Shown: positions 43,863 through 53,064, counted from the stretch's first letter. The stretch: DNA of 64,000 nucleotides from KBS-83 sp051025295 (GCA_051025295.1 JBMGJV010000002.1); one strand, 5' to 3'. Made by a program: numbers and translations. Notes: a model not told the origin generated them from the sequence alone.

Positions 43863-44969
43863 TCATCGCGCGCTCCCTCTCTCCTGCCCCGCGTTGAGAA
43901 CAACTCCGTCCTGCTCCTGCCCGAAGCGCCGCAGCTCGGCCAGCAGGGTCGCGGTCGCGCCACGCTCGATCACGGCCAGCGCCCGCTCCACACCTTCTCG
44001 CAAATCCGCCGCCACACCGGCCACCGCCAGCGCCGCCGCCGCATTCAGCGCCACCACATCGCGTCGTGCCTCGGCCCCCGGGCTCTTGTCGCGGGACGTG
44101 ATCACCGCCTCCAGCAGCACTGCATTCTCGGCCGCTGTCTCGCCGCCCAGCAGCGCCTCGAGCGGCGCGCGCTCCAGCCCCACCTGCTCCGGCACAAACT
44201 CGTACTGCTGCACGCGACCCTCGCGCACCTGCGCCACCGTTGTCGCGCCGGTCAGCGTTAGCTCGTCCAGCCCATCCGAGCCATGCACCACCATCCCGTG
44301 CCGCACGTTCAGCCGCGCCATCGCCGCCGCCACCAGCTCCACGCGGTCCCGCGCATACACGCCCATCACCTGCGCCCGCGCGCCTGCCGGATTGCTCAGC
44401 GGCCCCGCCATGTGGAACACGCCGCGAAACCCCAGCGCGCGCCGCACCGGCTGCACATGCCGCATCGCCGGATGCGCCGCCGGCGCCAGCAGAAACACAA
44501 ACCCGAGCGCGCGCAGGCACGCCGCCGCCGCGTCCTCCGTCAGGTCCACCGGCACGCCCAGCGCTTCCAGCACGTCCGCCGATCCGCACTTCGACGTCAC
44601 CGCGCGATTGCCATGCTTGGCTACGCGCGCGCCCGCCGCCGCCGCCACCAGCGCCGCCGCGGTCGATATATTGAACGTCCCGCAGCCATCCCCGCCCGTG
44701 CCGCATGTATCCACCAGTGCCGCGCGTTCGCCGTCGTCCAGCGGCAGCAGCCGCATGCGCTCGCGCAGCGCCCTCACGAACCCCAGCAACTCCTCCGCCG
44801 TCTCGCCACGCACCGCCAGTGCGGTCAGCAGCGCAGCGATCTCCGCATCGTTTGCCTGCCCATCGAGCATCGCGCCCGCCGCGGCCTGCGCCTCCGCCGC
44901 ATCGAGCGTGTGCCGGCCCTCGACCACACTCTTCAGCAACCGCCGCAGATGGTGCGTTAACTCCGCCAT
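43863..44969 (-). CDS. trpD: anthranilate phosphoribosyltransferase
   Basis: Second step of tryptophan synthesis, joining anthranilate to PRPP. 368 residues, slightly long. The PRPP loop G-T-G-G-D-G (about 90-95), N-I-S-T-A, K-H-G-N-R-A-V-T-S-K-C-G-S-A-D and the late H-G-S-D-G-L-D-E-L block are all present. No other trp biosynthesis gene nearby, so it stands alone. Divergent from sucC. Confidence 0.92.
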   Translation of the reverse strand: MAELTHHLRRLLKSVVEGRHTLDAAEAQAAAGAMLDGQANDAEIAALLTALAVRGETAEELLGFVRALRERMRLLPLDDGERAALVDTCGTGGDGCGTFNISTAAALVAAAAGARVAKHGNRAVTSKCGSADVLEALGVPVDLTEDAAAACLRALGFVFLLAPAAHPAMRHVQPVRRALGFRGVFHMAGPLSNPAGARAQVMGVYARDRVELVAAAMARLNVRHGMVVHGSDGLDELTLTGATTVAQVREGRVQQYEFVPEQVGLERAPLEALLGGETAAENAVLLEAVITSRDKSPGAEARRDVVALNAAAALAVAGVAADLREGVERALAVIERGATATLLAELRRFGQEQDGVVLNAGQERGSAR

Positions 44970-45061
44970 ATCGTCTGCCTATCCTAATCCGCGCATCATC
45001 CCGACCGTTCGCTCGATGGCGCGCCGGCTTGCTACTATCAGGAGTTGCGTTCTCGATCCCT

Positions 45062-46243
45062 ATGAAAATTCACGAATATCAGGCCAAGGACATCCTTGCG
45101 AAGTACAGCGTCGCCGTGCCGCGCGGCGAGGTCGCCAACACGCTCGATGAGGCCCTCGAAGTCGCGCGCCGCCTCTTCACCTCCGGCGCCTCCGGTGTCG
45201 TTGTCAAGGCACAGATCCACGCCGGTGGCCGCGGCAAGGGCGGTGGTGTGAAGGTTGCGAAGACCTTCGCCGAAGCCGAAGAGGCTGCCAAGAAGATCCT
45301 CGGCATGCAGCTCATCACGCATCAGACCGGCCCGCATGGACAGAAGGTGCAGCGCCTGCTCGTCGAAGAGACTGCGCCCATCGATCGCGAGCTCTATCTC
45401 GGCATCGTCCTCGACCGCGCCGCCGCGCAGCTCGTCTTCATGGCCTCGCAGGCCGGTGGCATGGAGATCGAAGAGGTCGCCGCGAAGGACCCCGACGCGA
45501 TCTATAAGGAGTACATCGACCCCGCCGTCGGCTTCCAGCCCTACCAGGCGCGCAATCTCGCCTTCAAGCTCGGGCTCAAGCCCACGCAGATCAACGAAGC
45601 CGTGAAGTTCATGACCGGCCTCTACAAGGTCTACACCGACACCGACGCCTCGCTGCTCGAGATCAATCCCTTCATCACCACCAAGGACGATCGCCTGCTC
45701 GCGCTCGACTGCAAGATCAACTTCGATGACAACGCCATGTTCCGTCACAAGGACCTGAAGGATCTGCGCGACGTCGCCGAAGAAGATCCGCTCGAAGTCG
45801 AGGCCTCGAAGTACGCCCTCAACTACATCAAGCTCGACGGCAACATCGCCTGCATGGTTAACGGCGCGGGTCTCGCCATGGCGACGATGGACATCATCCA
45901 GTACGCCGGCGGCTCGCCAGCCAACTTCCTCGACGTGGGCGGCGGCGCAAACCAGCAGCAGATCGAACAGGCCTTCGGCATCCTGCTCTCCGATCCCAAT
46001 GTAAAGGCGATCTTCATCAACATCTTCGGCGGCATCCTGCGCGTCGATGTGCTCGCCCAGGGCGTGGTCGCCGCTGCTAAGAACCTCGGCGTCAAGATCC
46101 CCATCGTCCTCCGCCTTGAAGGCACCAACGTCGAAGAAGGCCGCAAAATCCTCAAGGACTCCGGCCTCAACTTCCAGGTCGGCGAAACCATGAAGGACGC
46201 AGCAAAGCTCGCGGTGGATGCCGCCAAGGGAGTCACGCGCTAA
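45062..46243 (+). CDS. sucC: succinate-CoA ligase, beta subunit
   Basis: TCA-cycle enzyme subunit with the ATP-grasp fold and succinate site. 393 residues, normal size. The start M-K-I-H-E-Y-Q-A-K is the family N-terminus, so the ATG at 45062 is used although the frame is open from 44705. G-G-R-G-K-G-G-G-V-K (about 53-62) is the nucleotide loop; N-P-F-I-T-T and a late G-G-I-L-R-V-D are conserved. The stop overlaps the sucD ATG by one base. Confidence 0.95.
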   Translation: MKIHEYQAKDILAKYSVAVPRGEVANTLDEALEVARRLFTSGASGVVVKAQIHAGGRGKGGGVKVAKTFAEAEEAAKKILGMQLITHQTGPHGQKVQRLLVEETAPIDRELYLGIVLDRAAAQLVFMASQAGGMEIEEVAAKDPDAIYKEYIDPAVGFQPYQARNLAFKLGLKPTQINEAVKFMTGLYKVYTDTDASLLEINPFITTKDDRLLALDCKINFDDNAMFRHKDLKDLRDVAEEDPLEVEASKYALNYIKLDGNIACMVNGAGLAMATMDIIQYAGGSPANFLDVGGGANQQQIEQAFGILLSDPNVKAIFINIFGGILRVDVLAQGVVAAAKNLGVKIPIVLRLEGTNVEEGRKILKDSGLNFQVGETMKDAAKLAVDAAKGVTR

Positions 46244-47118
46244 TGGCTGTATTGGTAGACAAGAACACTCGCCTCATCGTGCAGGGCATCACCGGCAAGG
46301 AAGGCACCTTCCACGCCAAGGGCGCAGCTGAATACGGCACCAAGGTCGTCGGCGGCGTCACGCCCGGCAAGGGCGGGCAGACGCACGAAGGCTGGCCCGT
46401 ATTCGACACGGTGGAGAAGGCCGTCAACGAAACCGGCGCCAACGCGACCGTCATCTTCGTGCCGCCGCCATTCGCGGCCGACGCCATCCTCGAAGCCGAA
46501 GACGCGGGCCTGCCGCTCATCATCTGCATCACGGAAGGCATCCCGGTCAACGACATGGTGCGTGTCTGGGCCAAGCTCAGGCACTCGAACTCGCGCCTCG
46601 TCGGCCCAAACTGCCCCGGTGTCATCTCGCCCGGCAAGGCGAAGATCGGCATCATGCCCGGCCGCATTCATAAAGAAGGCTCCGTCGGCATCGTCTCGCG
46701 CTCCGGCACCCTCACCTACGAGGCCGTCTACCAGCTCACGCAGCGCGGCATCGGCCAGTCCACCGCTATCGGCATCGGCGGCGACCCCATCATCGGCACC
46801 ACCCACGTCGATGCGCTCAAGCTGCTCAACGAAGATCCCGAGACCGAGTCCATCATCCTCATCGGCGAGATCGGCGGCACCGCGGAAGAAACCGCCGCGG
46901 CCTACGTCAAGGAGCATGTCAGGAAGCCGGTCGTCGGCTTTATCGCCGGCCAGACCGCACCGCCCGGCCGCCGCATGGGCCACGCCGGCGCCATCATCTC
47001 GGGCGGGCAGGGAACCGCCGCCGACAAGATGAAGGCCCTCACCGAAGCCGGCATCCACGTCGTGCAATCGCCCGCGGAGATCGGGGAGACCTTAGCCCGC
47101 GTGATCGGCAAGGCATAA
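46243..47118 (+). CDS. sucD: succinate-CoA ligase, alpha subunit
   Basis: CoA-binding subunit carrying the phosphohistidine. 291 residues. The N-terminal Rossmann domain starts V-L-V-D-K-N-T-R-L-I-V-Q-G-I-T-G-K; the active-site His lies in G-H-A-G-A-I-I near 245. One-base overlap (TAATG) with sucC indicates coupled translation. Confidence 0.95.
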   Translation: MAVLVDKNTRLIVQGITGKEGTFHAKGAAEYGTKVVGGVTPGKGGQTHEGWPVFDTVEKAVNETGANATVIFVPPPFAADAILEAEDAGLPLIICITEGIPVNDMVRVWAKLRHSNSRLVGPNCPGVISPGKAKIGIMPGRIHKEGSVGIVSRSGTLTYEAVYQLTQRGIGQSTAIGIGGDPIIGTTHVDALKLLNEDPETESIILIGEIGGTAEETAAAYVKEHVRKPVVGFIAGQTAPPGRRMGHAGAIISGGQGTAADKMKALTEAGIHVVQSPAEIGETLARVIGKA

Positions 47119-47144
47119 CTTCGAGATCAGGGGAGGCCAGTCCG

Positions 47145-47531
47145 ATGAGGCAAGCCTTTCGTCAACTGGCCTTCTTTTGCTTCATCCCGCTCGCCACGTT
47201 CGCAGCGCTTGGCTCGATGTACCCTTTCGCGCTGGGAGTCGAACCTGCGTCGGTCCAGTCGCTGGCGGATTCCACAGGAAATCGCTACCGCGCCTCCGTT
47301 TTGGAATCGGGAGGCGATCTGTACGTCATTCTTGAACGCGCCGCATGGAAGCTGAGCCTTGGGCGTGCCGCTCTTGTGACGACTGCTTCACCCGGCCAGT
47401 TGCGCGTGCAATGGACCGGATCGAAAGATCTGACAGTTACATGTCACCAATGCGATCGCGCACGGACCACCATCTCTGCAATGCCGAAATGGCGTGAGGT
47501 GAATCTCCACTACGTTTTTGACTGGAATTAG
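47145..47531 (+). CDS. secreted or membrane-anchored protein, unknown function
   Basis: 128 residues with one N-terminal hydrophobic segment (about 7-30), likely a signal anchor, then a mainly beta-strand, periplasmic-looking domain with a C-x2-C pair (C-H-Q-C, about residues 101-104). A GGGAGG ribosome site and a 26-bp gap after sucD suggest it rides on the sucCD transcript. No family recognised. Confidence 0.6.
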   Translation: MRQAFRQLAFFCFIPLATFAALGSMYPFALGVEPASVQSLADSTGNRYRASVLESGGDLYVILERAAWKLSLGRAALVTTASPGQLRVQWTGSKDLTVTCHQCDRARTTISAMPKWREVNLHYVFDWN

Positions 47532-47627
47532 CGGTTGTTCTTTCGCAAGTAAATGCTTGCGGTCCGCGGCGACGATTCGCTGCCGTAAACTGAACTTAAC
47601 CAGCACGCACACATTCAGGAGACCGCT

Positions 47628-48047
47628 TTGCCCGCAGAACGCACCTTCAGCATCCTCAAGCCAGACACCATCCGCAAAGGTCAGGCCGGCGCCGTCCTTG
47701 CAGAGATCGATAAGGCCGGCTTCAAGATCATCGGCATCAAAAAGCTCTCGCTGTCGAAGACCCAGGCACAGGGTTTCTACCATGTACACGCGCAGCGGCC
47801 CTTCTTCGATTCGCTGACCACCTTCATGTCGTCCGGCTCCATCATCGCGCTCGTGCTCGAGAAGGACAACGCGATCGCCGACCTGCGCAAGCTGATGGGC
47901 GCCACCAACCCGGCCAACGCCGAAGAGGGCACCATCCGCAAGAAGTTTGCCGGCTCCATCGAAGAGAACGCGATCCACGGCTCCGACGCAGCCGACACCG
48001 CTGCCTTCGAGATCGGCTACTTCTTCGCCGGCCTCGAACTCGCCTAA
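47628..48047 (+). CDS. ndk: nucleoside diphosphate kinase
   Basis: Transfers gamma-phosphate between nucleoside triphosphates and diphosphates. 139 residues; N-terminal T-F-S-I-L-K-P-D and the catalytic His in N-A-I-H-G-S-D (about 114-120). The initiation codon is TTG, with AGGAG five to six bases upstream; there is no suitable ATG. A strong terminator follows. Confidence 0.94.
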   Translation: MPAERTFSILKPDTIRKGQAGAVLAEIDKAGFKIIGIKKLSLSKTQAQGFYHVHAQRPFFDSLTTFMSSGSIIALVLEKDNAIADLRKLMGATNPANAEEGTIRKKFAGSIEENAIHGSDAADTAAFEIGYFFAGLELA

Positions 48048-48071
48048 GCCACACACACTGCGACAAATAAG

Positions 48072-48099
48072 AAGGGCGGCCCAGTGGCCGCCCTTTCCT
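48072..48099 (+). terminator. intrinsic terminator of ndk
   Basis: Perfect 10-bp stem AAGGGCGGCC/GGCCGCCCTT with loop CAGT, followed by a pyrimidine-rich tract. Confidence 0.85.
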
Positions 48100-48199
48100 C
48101 TTCACCCTTATCAGCTCACCCACCCAACTCAGCGCGCGCGACCACCGGGAGCAAGCCCTACACCCCGCGCTACCGGCGCCTCCGCCCGTGCGGTTAGCA

Positions 48200-49006
48200 C
48201 TAGCGAAGCTTCGGTGCCTTGCCCATACCGAGGCGGTACACAATGCCGACCGAAATGCCCAACTCCGACTGCGATTGTGTCACCAGCTTCGACGGCACAT
48301 TCGATGGCGTGAAGTAGCCGCCATACCGCGTGTAGATCCACTCCGGCGAAATACGCAGCGCCAGCCGCGGTGACCGGTTCAGGTCCAGCGACCCACCCGC
48401 CACGGCAGCGAACGACAGCCCGCTCTGGTACAGACCCACATCACGCGGCTGCACCGTGCCGCCGCTGATCGGTGCGCGTCCCAGCGCGTGGTCGAACACA
48501 CCATCCGCGCCGCCCGCAAGCCCGTGCACGCTCAGCGCCGCATGCTCCGCCGTCGCCAGCCGGTAGGTCGCGCCGCCCAGAAACATGTGCTCGAAGACGA
48601 ACGGACCGCTCACGCCATACCGATTGGGATTCACGCCCTGCGTCCCGTAGTAGCCGCGTACGCTCGCGGTGGGCCCCAACCGCTTGCGCCACCACCAGGT
48701 GCCGCGCAAATCGAAGCCGCCCAGGTTCGCACCCGCCGCAAGGTCCGGCCCCGCCTTGAAGTGACGAAACCCCGCCAACCCCGCCACCTCGTACCGGTTG
48801 TCGTAGTGCACATCGTTCAGCGTCTCGTTCCGGTTGACATTCGGATCGATCGTGGGTGGCGGCGGCAGCCTCTGACCAGTTCTTGTTGTCGTTCCGGCAT
48901 TCCCGCTCGTGGACGTGCTCTGCGCGCTCGCGCCTCCCACCAGCCCCACGCACCCCAGCAGAAGCACCACGCCCCTGCACACCGCCAAAGACTGAGACAA
49001 AACCAA
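48200..49006 (-). CDS. outer-membrane beta-barrel protein
   Basis: About 268 residues with a signal peptide cleaved near G-G-A-S-A-Q, a Ser/Thr/Pro-rich spacer, then alternating beta-strands rich in Gly, Tyr and Phe (G-F-R-H-F, G-A-T-Y-R-L, L-G-I-S-V-G-I-V-Y-R-L). This is typical of small OmpA-like porin or surface barrels. Initiation is at TTG 49006 or TTG 49000, both near a GGGAGG site; no ATG fits. Confidence 0.72.
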   Translation of the reverse strand: MVLSQSLAVCRGVVLLLGCVGLVGGASAQSTSTSGNAGTTTRTGQRLPPPPTIDPNVNRNETLNDVHYDNRYEVAGLAGFRHFKAGPDLAAGANLGGFDLRGTWWWRKRLGPTASVRGYYGTQGVNPNRYGVSGPFVFEHMFLGGATYRLATAEHAALSVHGLAGGADGVFDHALGRAPISGGTVQPRDVGLYQSGLSFAAVAGGSLDLNRSPRLALRISPEWIYTRYGGYFTPSNVPSKLVTQSQSELGISVGIVYRLGMGKAPKLR

Positions 49007-49315
49007 CTACCTCCCACACGCACCCGCAGGGCGCGCGCCAGAAACTCGCTTGCTATGAAAGAAGAGCGTTTTCAGGATACATCGGGGAAGAGCAGGGATC
49101 AGGGAACAGGGAATAGGGGGCAGGGATCTTGCCGGCGTGAAAGCCATGCGCTGCGTTCAGTCCATTCCTGAGCTCTATCGTTGAGCGGTCTACGCTGGCA
49201 AGGGCCATCAGCAGGCCATAACAGGAGGGGCGGGGAATCTCACTCCCTGACCCCTGACCCCTGACCCCTGACCCCCTGGTCTTCAGCCGTTACTCTAGAC
49301 GTGGAGCCCTCCCGC
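49007..49315. other. intergenic region with two TCCCTGA-family arrays
   Basis: No gene seen. It contains a purine-strand array (about 49090-49128; CAGGGATCAGGGAACAGGGA) and a pyrimidine-strand array (about 49243-49277) with four exact CCCTGAC-CC units. The two have opposite orientation and could pair as a long imperfect hairpin. Confidence 0.7.
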
Positions 49316-49759
49316 ATGTACGACGTCAAAGCCCGCCTCGATGCCCAGACCTTTCCCTCGCTCGACGCCATGCTTCGCGCCTATGCCGACGAGGCGATCG
49401 TGGTCGCGCGCCTCCACCACGGCCTCACGCTCGACAACACGCCCGCCTCCATCCCGCTGCTCGAGCAGCTTCTCGAAGGCCAGGCCGACGTCGATCTCGA
49501 CTTCCAGTCCCGCCTCTGGGGCAGCTACTTCGGTGAGGTGCTGCGCCAGCGCTGGGGCGGCGAGTGGCTGCTTGCCCCCTATCCCGGCACCCCTTACACC
49601 GGCACCTCGGACTCGGTCATCCCGACGCTCGACATCGCCGGCTCCCGCCTCTACCCCACGCTCAAGGTCTACCGCCGCCTCACCCAGGGCGCCGGCGAAA
49701 GCCTCGTCGCCTTCTACGCGCTGATCGAGCCACGCCTCGGCACGCCGGTCGTCCACTAG
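49316..49759 (+). CDS. conserved-looking cytoplasmic protein, unknown function
   Basis: 147 residues without signal or membrane segment. Mixed alpha/beta composition, with an aromatic-rich W-G-S-Y-F-G-E-V-L-R-Q-R-W-G-G-E-W region (about 67-83) resembling DUF3806-type proteins, though I cannot confirm this. The ATG at 49316 has GGAG nine bases upstream; a GTG at 49301 is possible. Confidence 0.6.
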   Translation: MYDVKARLDAQTFPSLDAMLRAYADEAIVVARLHHGLTLDNTPASIPLLEQLLEGQADVDLDFQSRLWGSYFGEVLRQRWGGEWLLAPYPGTPYTGTSDSVIPTLDIAGSRLYPTLKVYRRLTQGAGESLVAFYALIEPRLGTPVVH

Positions 49760-49784
49760 CCGATCCCATCCCTCGCACACCGGG

Positions 49785-49813
49785 TGCCCCATCCTTCGCG
49801 AAGCGAAGGGTGG
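49785..49813. repeat. TGCCCCATCC...GGGTGGG hairpin element
   Basis: CCTTCGC and GCGAAGG arms around GAA, nested in CCCATCC...GGGTGGG. It lies 26 bp after the preceding gene and may act as a terminator-like dispersed repeat. A variant is at 58467-58495. Confidence 0.6.
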
Positions 49814-49945
49814 GATTCACGCATACCTCCGTCTCGAACATCCATTCACCCCCGCCCCGGCGTACCATCAAGGAAGCCGGGCATCCCGCCGCCATGCGAC
49901 AATAGGGCGCGGAGCAGACCCTGCTCACCGGAAGGAACTGCCACC

Positions 49946-50161
49946 ATGGGCGAGCTACTCACCCCCACACATCTGATCCTGGTTCTGGTCGTCGCTCTCC
50001 TGGTCTTCGGACCCCGCAAGCTCCCCGAACTCGGCAAGGGCCTCGGCGAAGGACTCCGCGGCTTCAAGGACGGCATCAAGGGCCAGCCCGAGCCGATCGC
50101 CAAGCAGGACGCGCCGGCCCCGGTGAACGCCACCAAGAACGAACCCATCCAGCCCAGCTAA
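49946..50161 (+). CDS. tatA: Tat translocase protein TatA
   Basis: Pore-forming subunit of the twin-arginine system for export of folded proteins. 71 residues: one N-terminal membrane helix (about 6-20), the F-G-P-R-K-L-P hinge, and an amphipathic helix with G-L-R-G-F-K. GAAGGA ribosome site. The frame is open from 49784, but this ATG matches the family. TatC is not in the window. A Tat-signal oxidoreductase lies 1 kb downstream. Confidence 0.9.
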   Translation: MGELLTPTHLILVLVVALLVFGPRKLPELGKGLGEGLRGFKDGIKGQPEPIAKQDAPAPVNATKNEPIQPS

Positions 50162-50192
50162 CCGGGCCACCCCTCCGCATCACGCACATCGA

Positions 50193-50216
50193 AGCCGGGC
50201 TCGCGCCCGGCTTTTT
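50193..50216 (+). terminator. intrinsic terminator of tatA
   Basis: AGCCGGGC/GCCCGGCT stem with loop TCGC followed by TTTT. Separates tatA transcription from the cytochrome gene. Confidence 0.85.
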
Positions 50217-50379
50217 GCCGTTGCATAGTGCTGCCTTCCGCATCAGAACCATCCTGCTCAACCGAAGGCCCGCAGTCCTCCCTGCCGGCGCTCCACTCCT
50301 AGGCCGCCACAGATCCAAGCTGGAAGCTCTCCCCGAGAAATCCTGCCAACCGCGCCAGCCCCGTGCTACGCTCCGCGCA

Positions 50380-51141
50380 ATGGCAACGGCCACTCCAGTG
50401 CCTTCAGCGACCGCCCCGCGTCACGCAGCCTTCGTCCGCGTGACCCACTGGATCACTGTCGTCGCCTTCGCAGCGCTGCTCCTCAGCGGCCTCGAGCTCG
50501 TCATCTCGCACCCGCGCTTCTACTGGGGAGAGGCCGGCCACTCGCTCATGAAGCCGCTCTTCACCCTGCCCATCCCGTCGTCGCGCGGCAGCGTGCCTAC
50601 TGGCTACGGCTACGTCCTGCCCGATCAGAACGGATGGAGCCGCGCCCTCCACTTTGAAGCCGCCTGGGCTCTGCTGCTCGCCGGGCTCGTCTACACACTG
50701 CGCGGCCTCTGGACCGGCCACTTCCGCCGCCACCTCGTGCCCGCCCGCGCCGACCGCAACTGGCGTGCCGTCCGCGATGTGCTCGCCGCGAGCATCCGCT
50801 GGCCCGCCCCGCCGTCCGACCCCTCCATCTACAACGTCGTCCAGTGCGTCAGCTACGTCTTGGTGTTGGTCGTCCTGTTTCCGCTCATGATCTGGACCGG
50901 CCTCGCGCTCTCGCCCGCCTTCGCCGGCGCGTTTCCGTTCGCGGTTCATCTGCTCGGCGGGCGCCAGTCGGCGCGTACCCTGCACTTCTTTGACACCTGG
51001 CTGCTCGTGCTATTCGTCGTCGCGCACATCGCGATGGTGGCGCATGGCGGCTTTCGTCACCGCATGCGTGCCATGATCACCGGAAAGACCATCACCGCAG
51101 ACATCGACACCGCAGATATCGACGTCGGGAGAGCGCAATGA
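50380..51141 (+). CDS. membrane b-type cytochrome subunit
   Basis: 253 residues with about four membrane helices (roughly 23-43, 92-110, 155-178, 200-222). It belongs to the cytochrome b561/formate-dehydrogenase-gamma group, which passes quinol electrons to a periplasmic oxidoreductase. Likely haem His residues lie in V-T-H-W (about 22), L-H-F-E-A-A-W, H-F-F-D-T-W and V-A-H-I-A-M. The stop overlaps the start of the molybdopterin enzyme (ATGA), so it is probably that enzyme's redox anchor. Confidence 0.83.
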   Translation: MATATPVPSATAPRHAAFVRVTHWITVVAFAALLLSGLELVISHPRFYWGEAGHSLMKPLFTLPIPSSRGSVPTGYGYVLPDQNGWSRALHFEAAWALLLAGLVYTLRGLWTGHFRRHLVPARADRNWRAVRDVLAASIRWPAPPSDPSIYNVVQCVSYVLVLVVLFPLMIWTGLALSPAFAGAFPFAVHLLGGRQSARTLHFFDTWLLVLFVVAHIAMVAHGGFRHRMRAMITGKTITADIDTADIDVGRAQ

Positions 51142-51896
51142 GCCCGATCTCACGCCGCACCCTGCTCACCACGGGCCTCGTCGCCACTGCCGGCGTCGCC
51201 GGTGCCGCGCTCGTCCCCGGCTTCGCCCGTCGTCGCGGCCTCGTCCCGCCCGACGGCTGCCACGGCATCTACAGCCCCGGAAACACGCTCACCTACGCCG
51301 CCCAGCGCCTGCTCACCCCTCAGTCGCTCGCCCGCGAGTTTCCGCGCAGCAAGATCTCGACGCCGTTTCCCAACCCGGTTGACCCGCCCAGCCCTGAATT
51401 CCTCGCGCACCAGCGCACCGGCTTCGCCGACTGGCGGCTCAATATCGACGGGCTCGTCGCGCACCCCGCATCGCTCTCGCTCGCCGACCTGCGCGGCCTG
51501 CCTATGCGCAGTCAGATCACCGAGGTCGCCTGCGAAGAGGGCTGGTCCTACATCGCCGAGTGGATCGGCACCCCGCTCGTCGACGTGCTCCACGCCGTGA
51601 GCGTCCAGCCGCACGCCCGCTACCTCTTCTACTTCTCCATCGAAAAGCATTGGTGGGAGAGCATCGACATGGCCGATGCGCTCCACTCGCAAACCCTGCT
51701 CACCTGGGCGATGAACGACGGCGATCTGCCCGTCTCCTTCGGTGGCCCTCTGCGCCTGCGCGTCCCTCGCCAGCTCGGCTACAAGAGCGTGAAGTTCGTC
51801 AACCGCATCACCGTCACCGACTCCCCGCGCGGCTACGGCAAAGGCCTCGGCTCCTCTTCACCGGAAGACGGTTACTCCTGGTACGCCGGTATCTGA
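51138..51896 (+). CDS. Tat-exported molybdopterin oxidoreductase, sulfite-oxidase family
   Basis: 252 residues. An S-R-R-T-L-L twin-arginine signal peptide (residues 5-10) directs folded export. The rest is a sulfite-oxidase-type molybdopterin domain; Cys132 in V-A-C-E-E-G-W-S is the expected Mo ligand. It lacks the dimerisation domain of sulfite oxidase. Similar to MsrP/YedY, which repairs oxidised methionine in periplasmic proteins, but paired with a cytochrome b561-type subunit, not a YedZ homologue. Substrate unknown. Confidence 0.85.
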   Translation: MSPISRRTLLTTGLVATAGVAGAALVPGFARRRGLVPPDGCHGIYSPGNTLTYAAQRLLTPQSLAREFPRSKISTPFPNPVDPPSPEFLAHQRTGFADWRLNIDGLVAHPASLSLADLRGLPMRSQITEVACEEGWSYIAEWIGTPLVDVLHAVSVQPHARYLFYFSIEKHWWESIDMADALHSQTLLTWAMNDGDLPVSFGGPLRLRVPRQLGYKSVKFVNRITVTDSPRGYGKGLGSSSPEDGYSWYAGI

Positions 51897-51897
51897 G

Positions 51898-52893
51898 CTA
51901 GACCGGCACCGCCTCCAGCAGCGAGATGCCCGCGTCCGTAGGAACGATCCGCTCGAGCGCGAAGCCCGACCGCTCCAGCAGCGCCTCGTACTCCCGCTGC
52001 GTGCGTTGCTTTCCGCCCAGCAGCCCCAGCATTAGCACATCCAGCAGCTTTGCCCAGTCCGGTCCGGGCTCGTCCGGCACAAGCGTCTCGAGCAGCAGCA
52101 GCTTCGCCCCCTTTGGCGCCGCCCGCCGCACTGCCTTCAGAATCGCCGTGGCCTCCTCGTCGCTCCAGTCATGCACGATCTCCATCAGCAGGTACGCATC
52201 GCACACCGGCAGCTCGTCCTTGAAGAAATCGCCACCCTGCAGCCGAATGCGCTCCCCCGGCTCGGTCTTCACGGAGCTGACGACATGCGGCTGGTCGAAC
52301 AGCACACCCTGCGTGCCCGGTGAGGACCGCACCACCGCGCGCAGCAGGTGCCCCTGTCCACCGCCGATATCCGCCACGCTCGCGAACGGCGTGAAGTCAT
52401 ACGCGCCGACGATCGCGTGTACCTGGCCCGCTGCCTTTCCAGCCATCGCGCCATTAAAGATCTCACTCCGCTCCGGGTGCGCCGCCAGGTCAGCCCAGAA
52501 GCCGCCCGGAATGGTCTTGGTCGAGGCCGGCACGCCGGTCTCGACAGAAAACTCGAACTCGCGGAACGTATCCCAGATCGTGTCGAATCCCATCATCATC
52601 GTCAGCGGGCGCAGCGATTGCGGATGATCTTGCCGCAGCAGCCGGGAGATCACGGAGTGCCGAAACGTATCTCCCTCCTGCACAAATACTCCGTGCGCCG
52701 CTGCCAGCCGCATCGTGCGGTACAGCGCCTCCGCGTGTGCGCCGACCAGCGGCGCCAGCTCTGCCGCCGTCTTCGGCTCGTCCTCCAGCACATCCGCCAC
52801 GCCCAGCCGCGCGAGCACATGCACACACCGTGAAATGACATATCCGCAGATCAGCAACTGCACTGCGAACAACGGACTCTGCTCTTGCACCAT
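51898..52893 (-). CDS. O-methyltransferase, hydroxyneurosporene/ASMT type
   Basis: 331 residues of the acetylserotonin/hydroxyneurosporene O-methyltransferase fold: an N-terminal winged-helix dimerisation domain (about 1-100) and a SAM domain with V-A-D-I-G-G-G-Q-G (about 174-182) and H-D-W-S-D-E-E (about 242-248), whose His is the usual catalytic base. The ATG at 52893 has a GAGGG site. It converges with the molybdoenzyme gene one base apart. Acceptor unknown. Confidence 0.8.
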   Translation of the reverse strand: MVQEQSPLFAVQLLICGYVISRCVHVLARLGVADVLEDEPKTAAELAPLVGAHAEALYRTMRLAAAHGVFVQEGDTFRHSVISRLLRQDHPQSLRPLTMMMGFDTIWDTFREFEFSVETGVPASTKTIPGGFWADLAAHPERSEIFNGAMAGKAAGQVHAIVGAYDFTPFASVADIGGGQGHLLRAVVRSSPGTQGVLFDQPHVVSSVKTEPGERIRLQGGDFFKDELPVCDAYLLMEIVHDWSDEEATAILKAVRRAAPKGAKLLLLETLVPDEPGPDWAKLLDVLMLGLLGGKQRTQREYEALLERSGFALERIVPTDAGISLLEAVPV

Positions 52894-53064
52894 GCCACCC
52901 TCATTCGTCGGGAGTCGCGATCCGGCGAACGCGTCGCTCCTTGCAGAAACCAGCAGAGCCAGCGCGTCCCCGGGCGGATCAAGATAGCAGGCAAATCCAC
53001 TCCGAACCACGCAAGAATGAGGTCCTTCATGCAGTCGCGCCCGAGCCCGCCAGCAGCCGACGAG

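Noticed and set aside
43666..44706. 346-codon minus-strand Gly/Ala/Arg-rich frame
   Set aside because: Alternate frame of trpD; low-complexity composition only.
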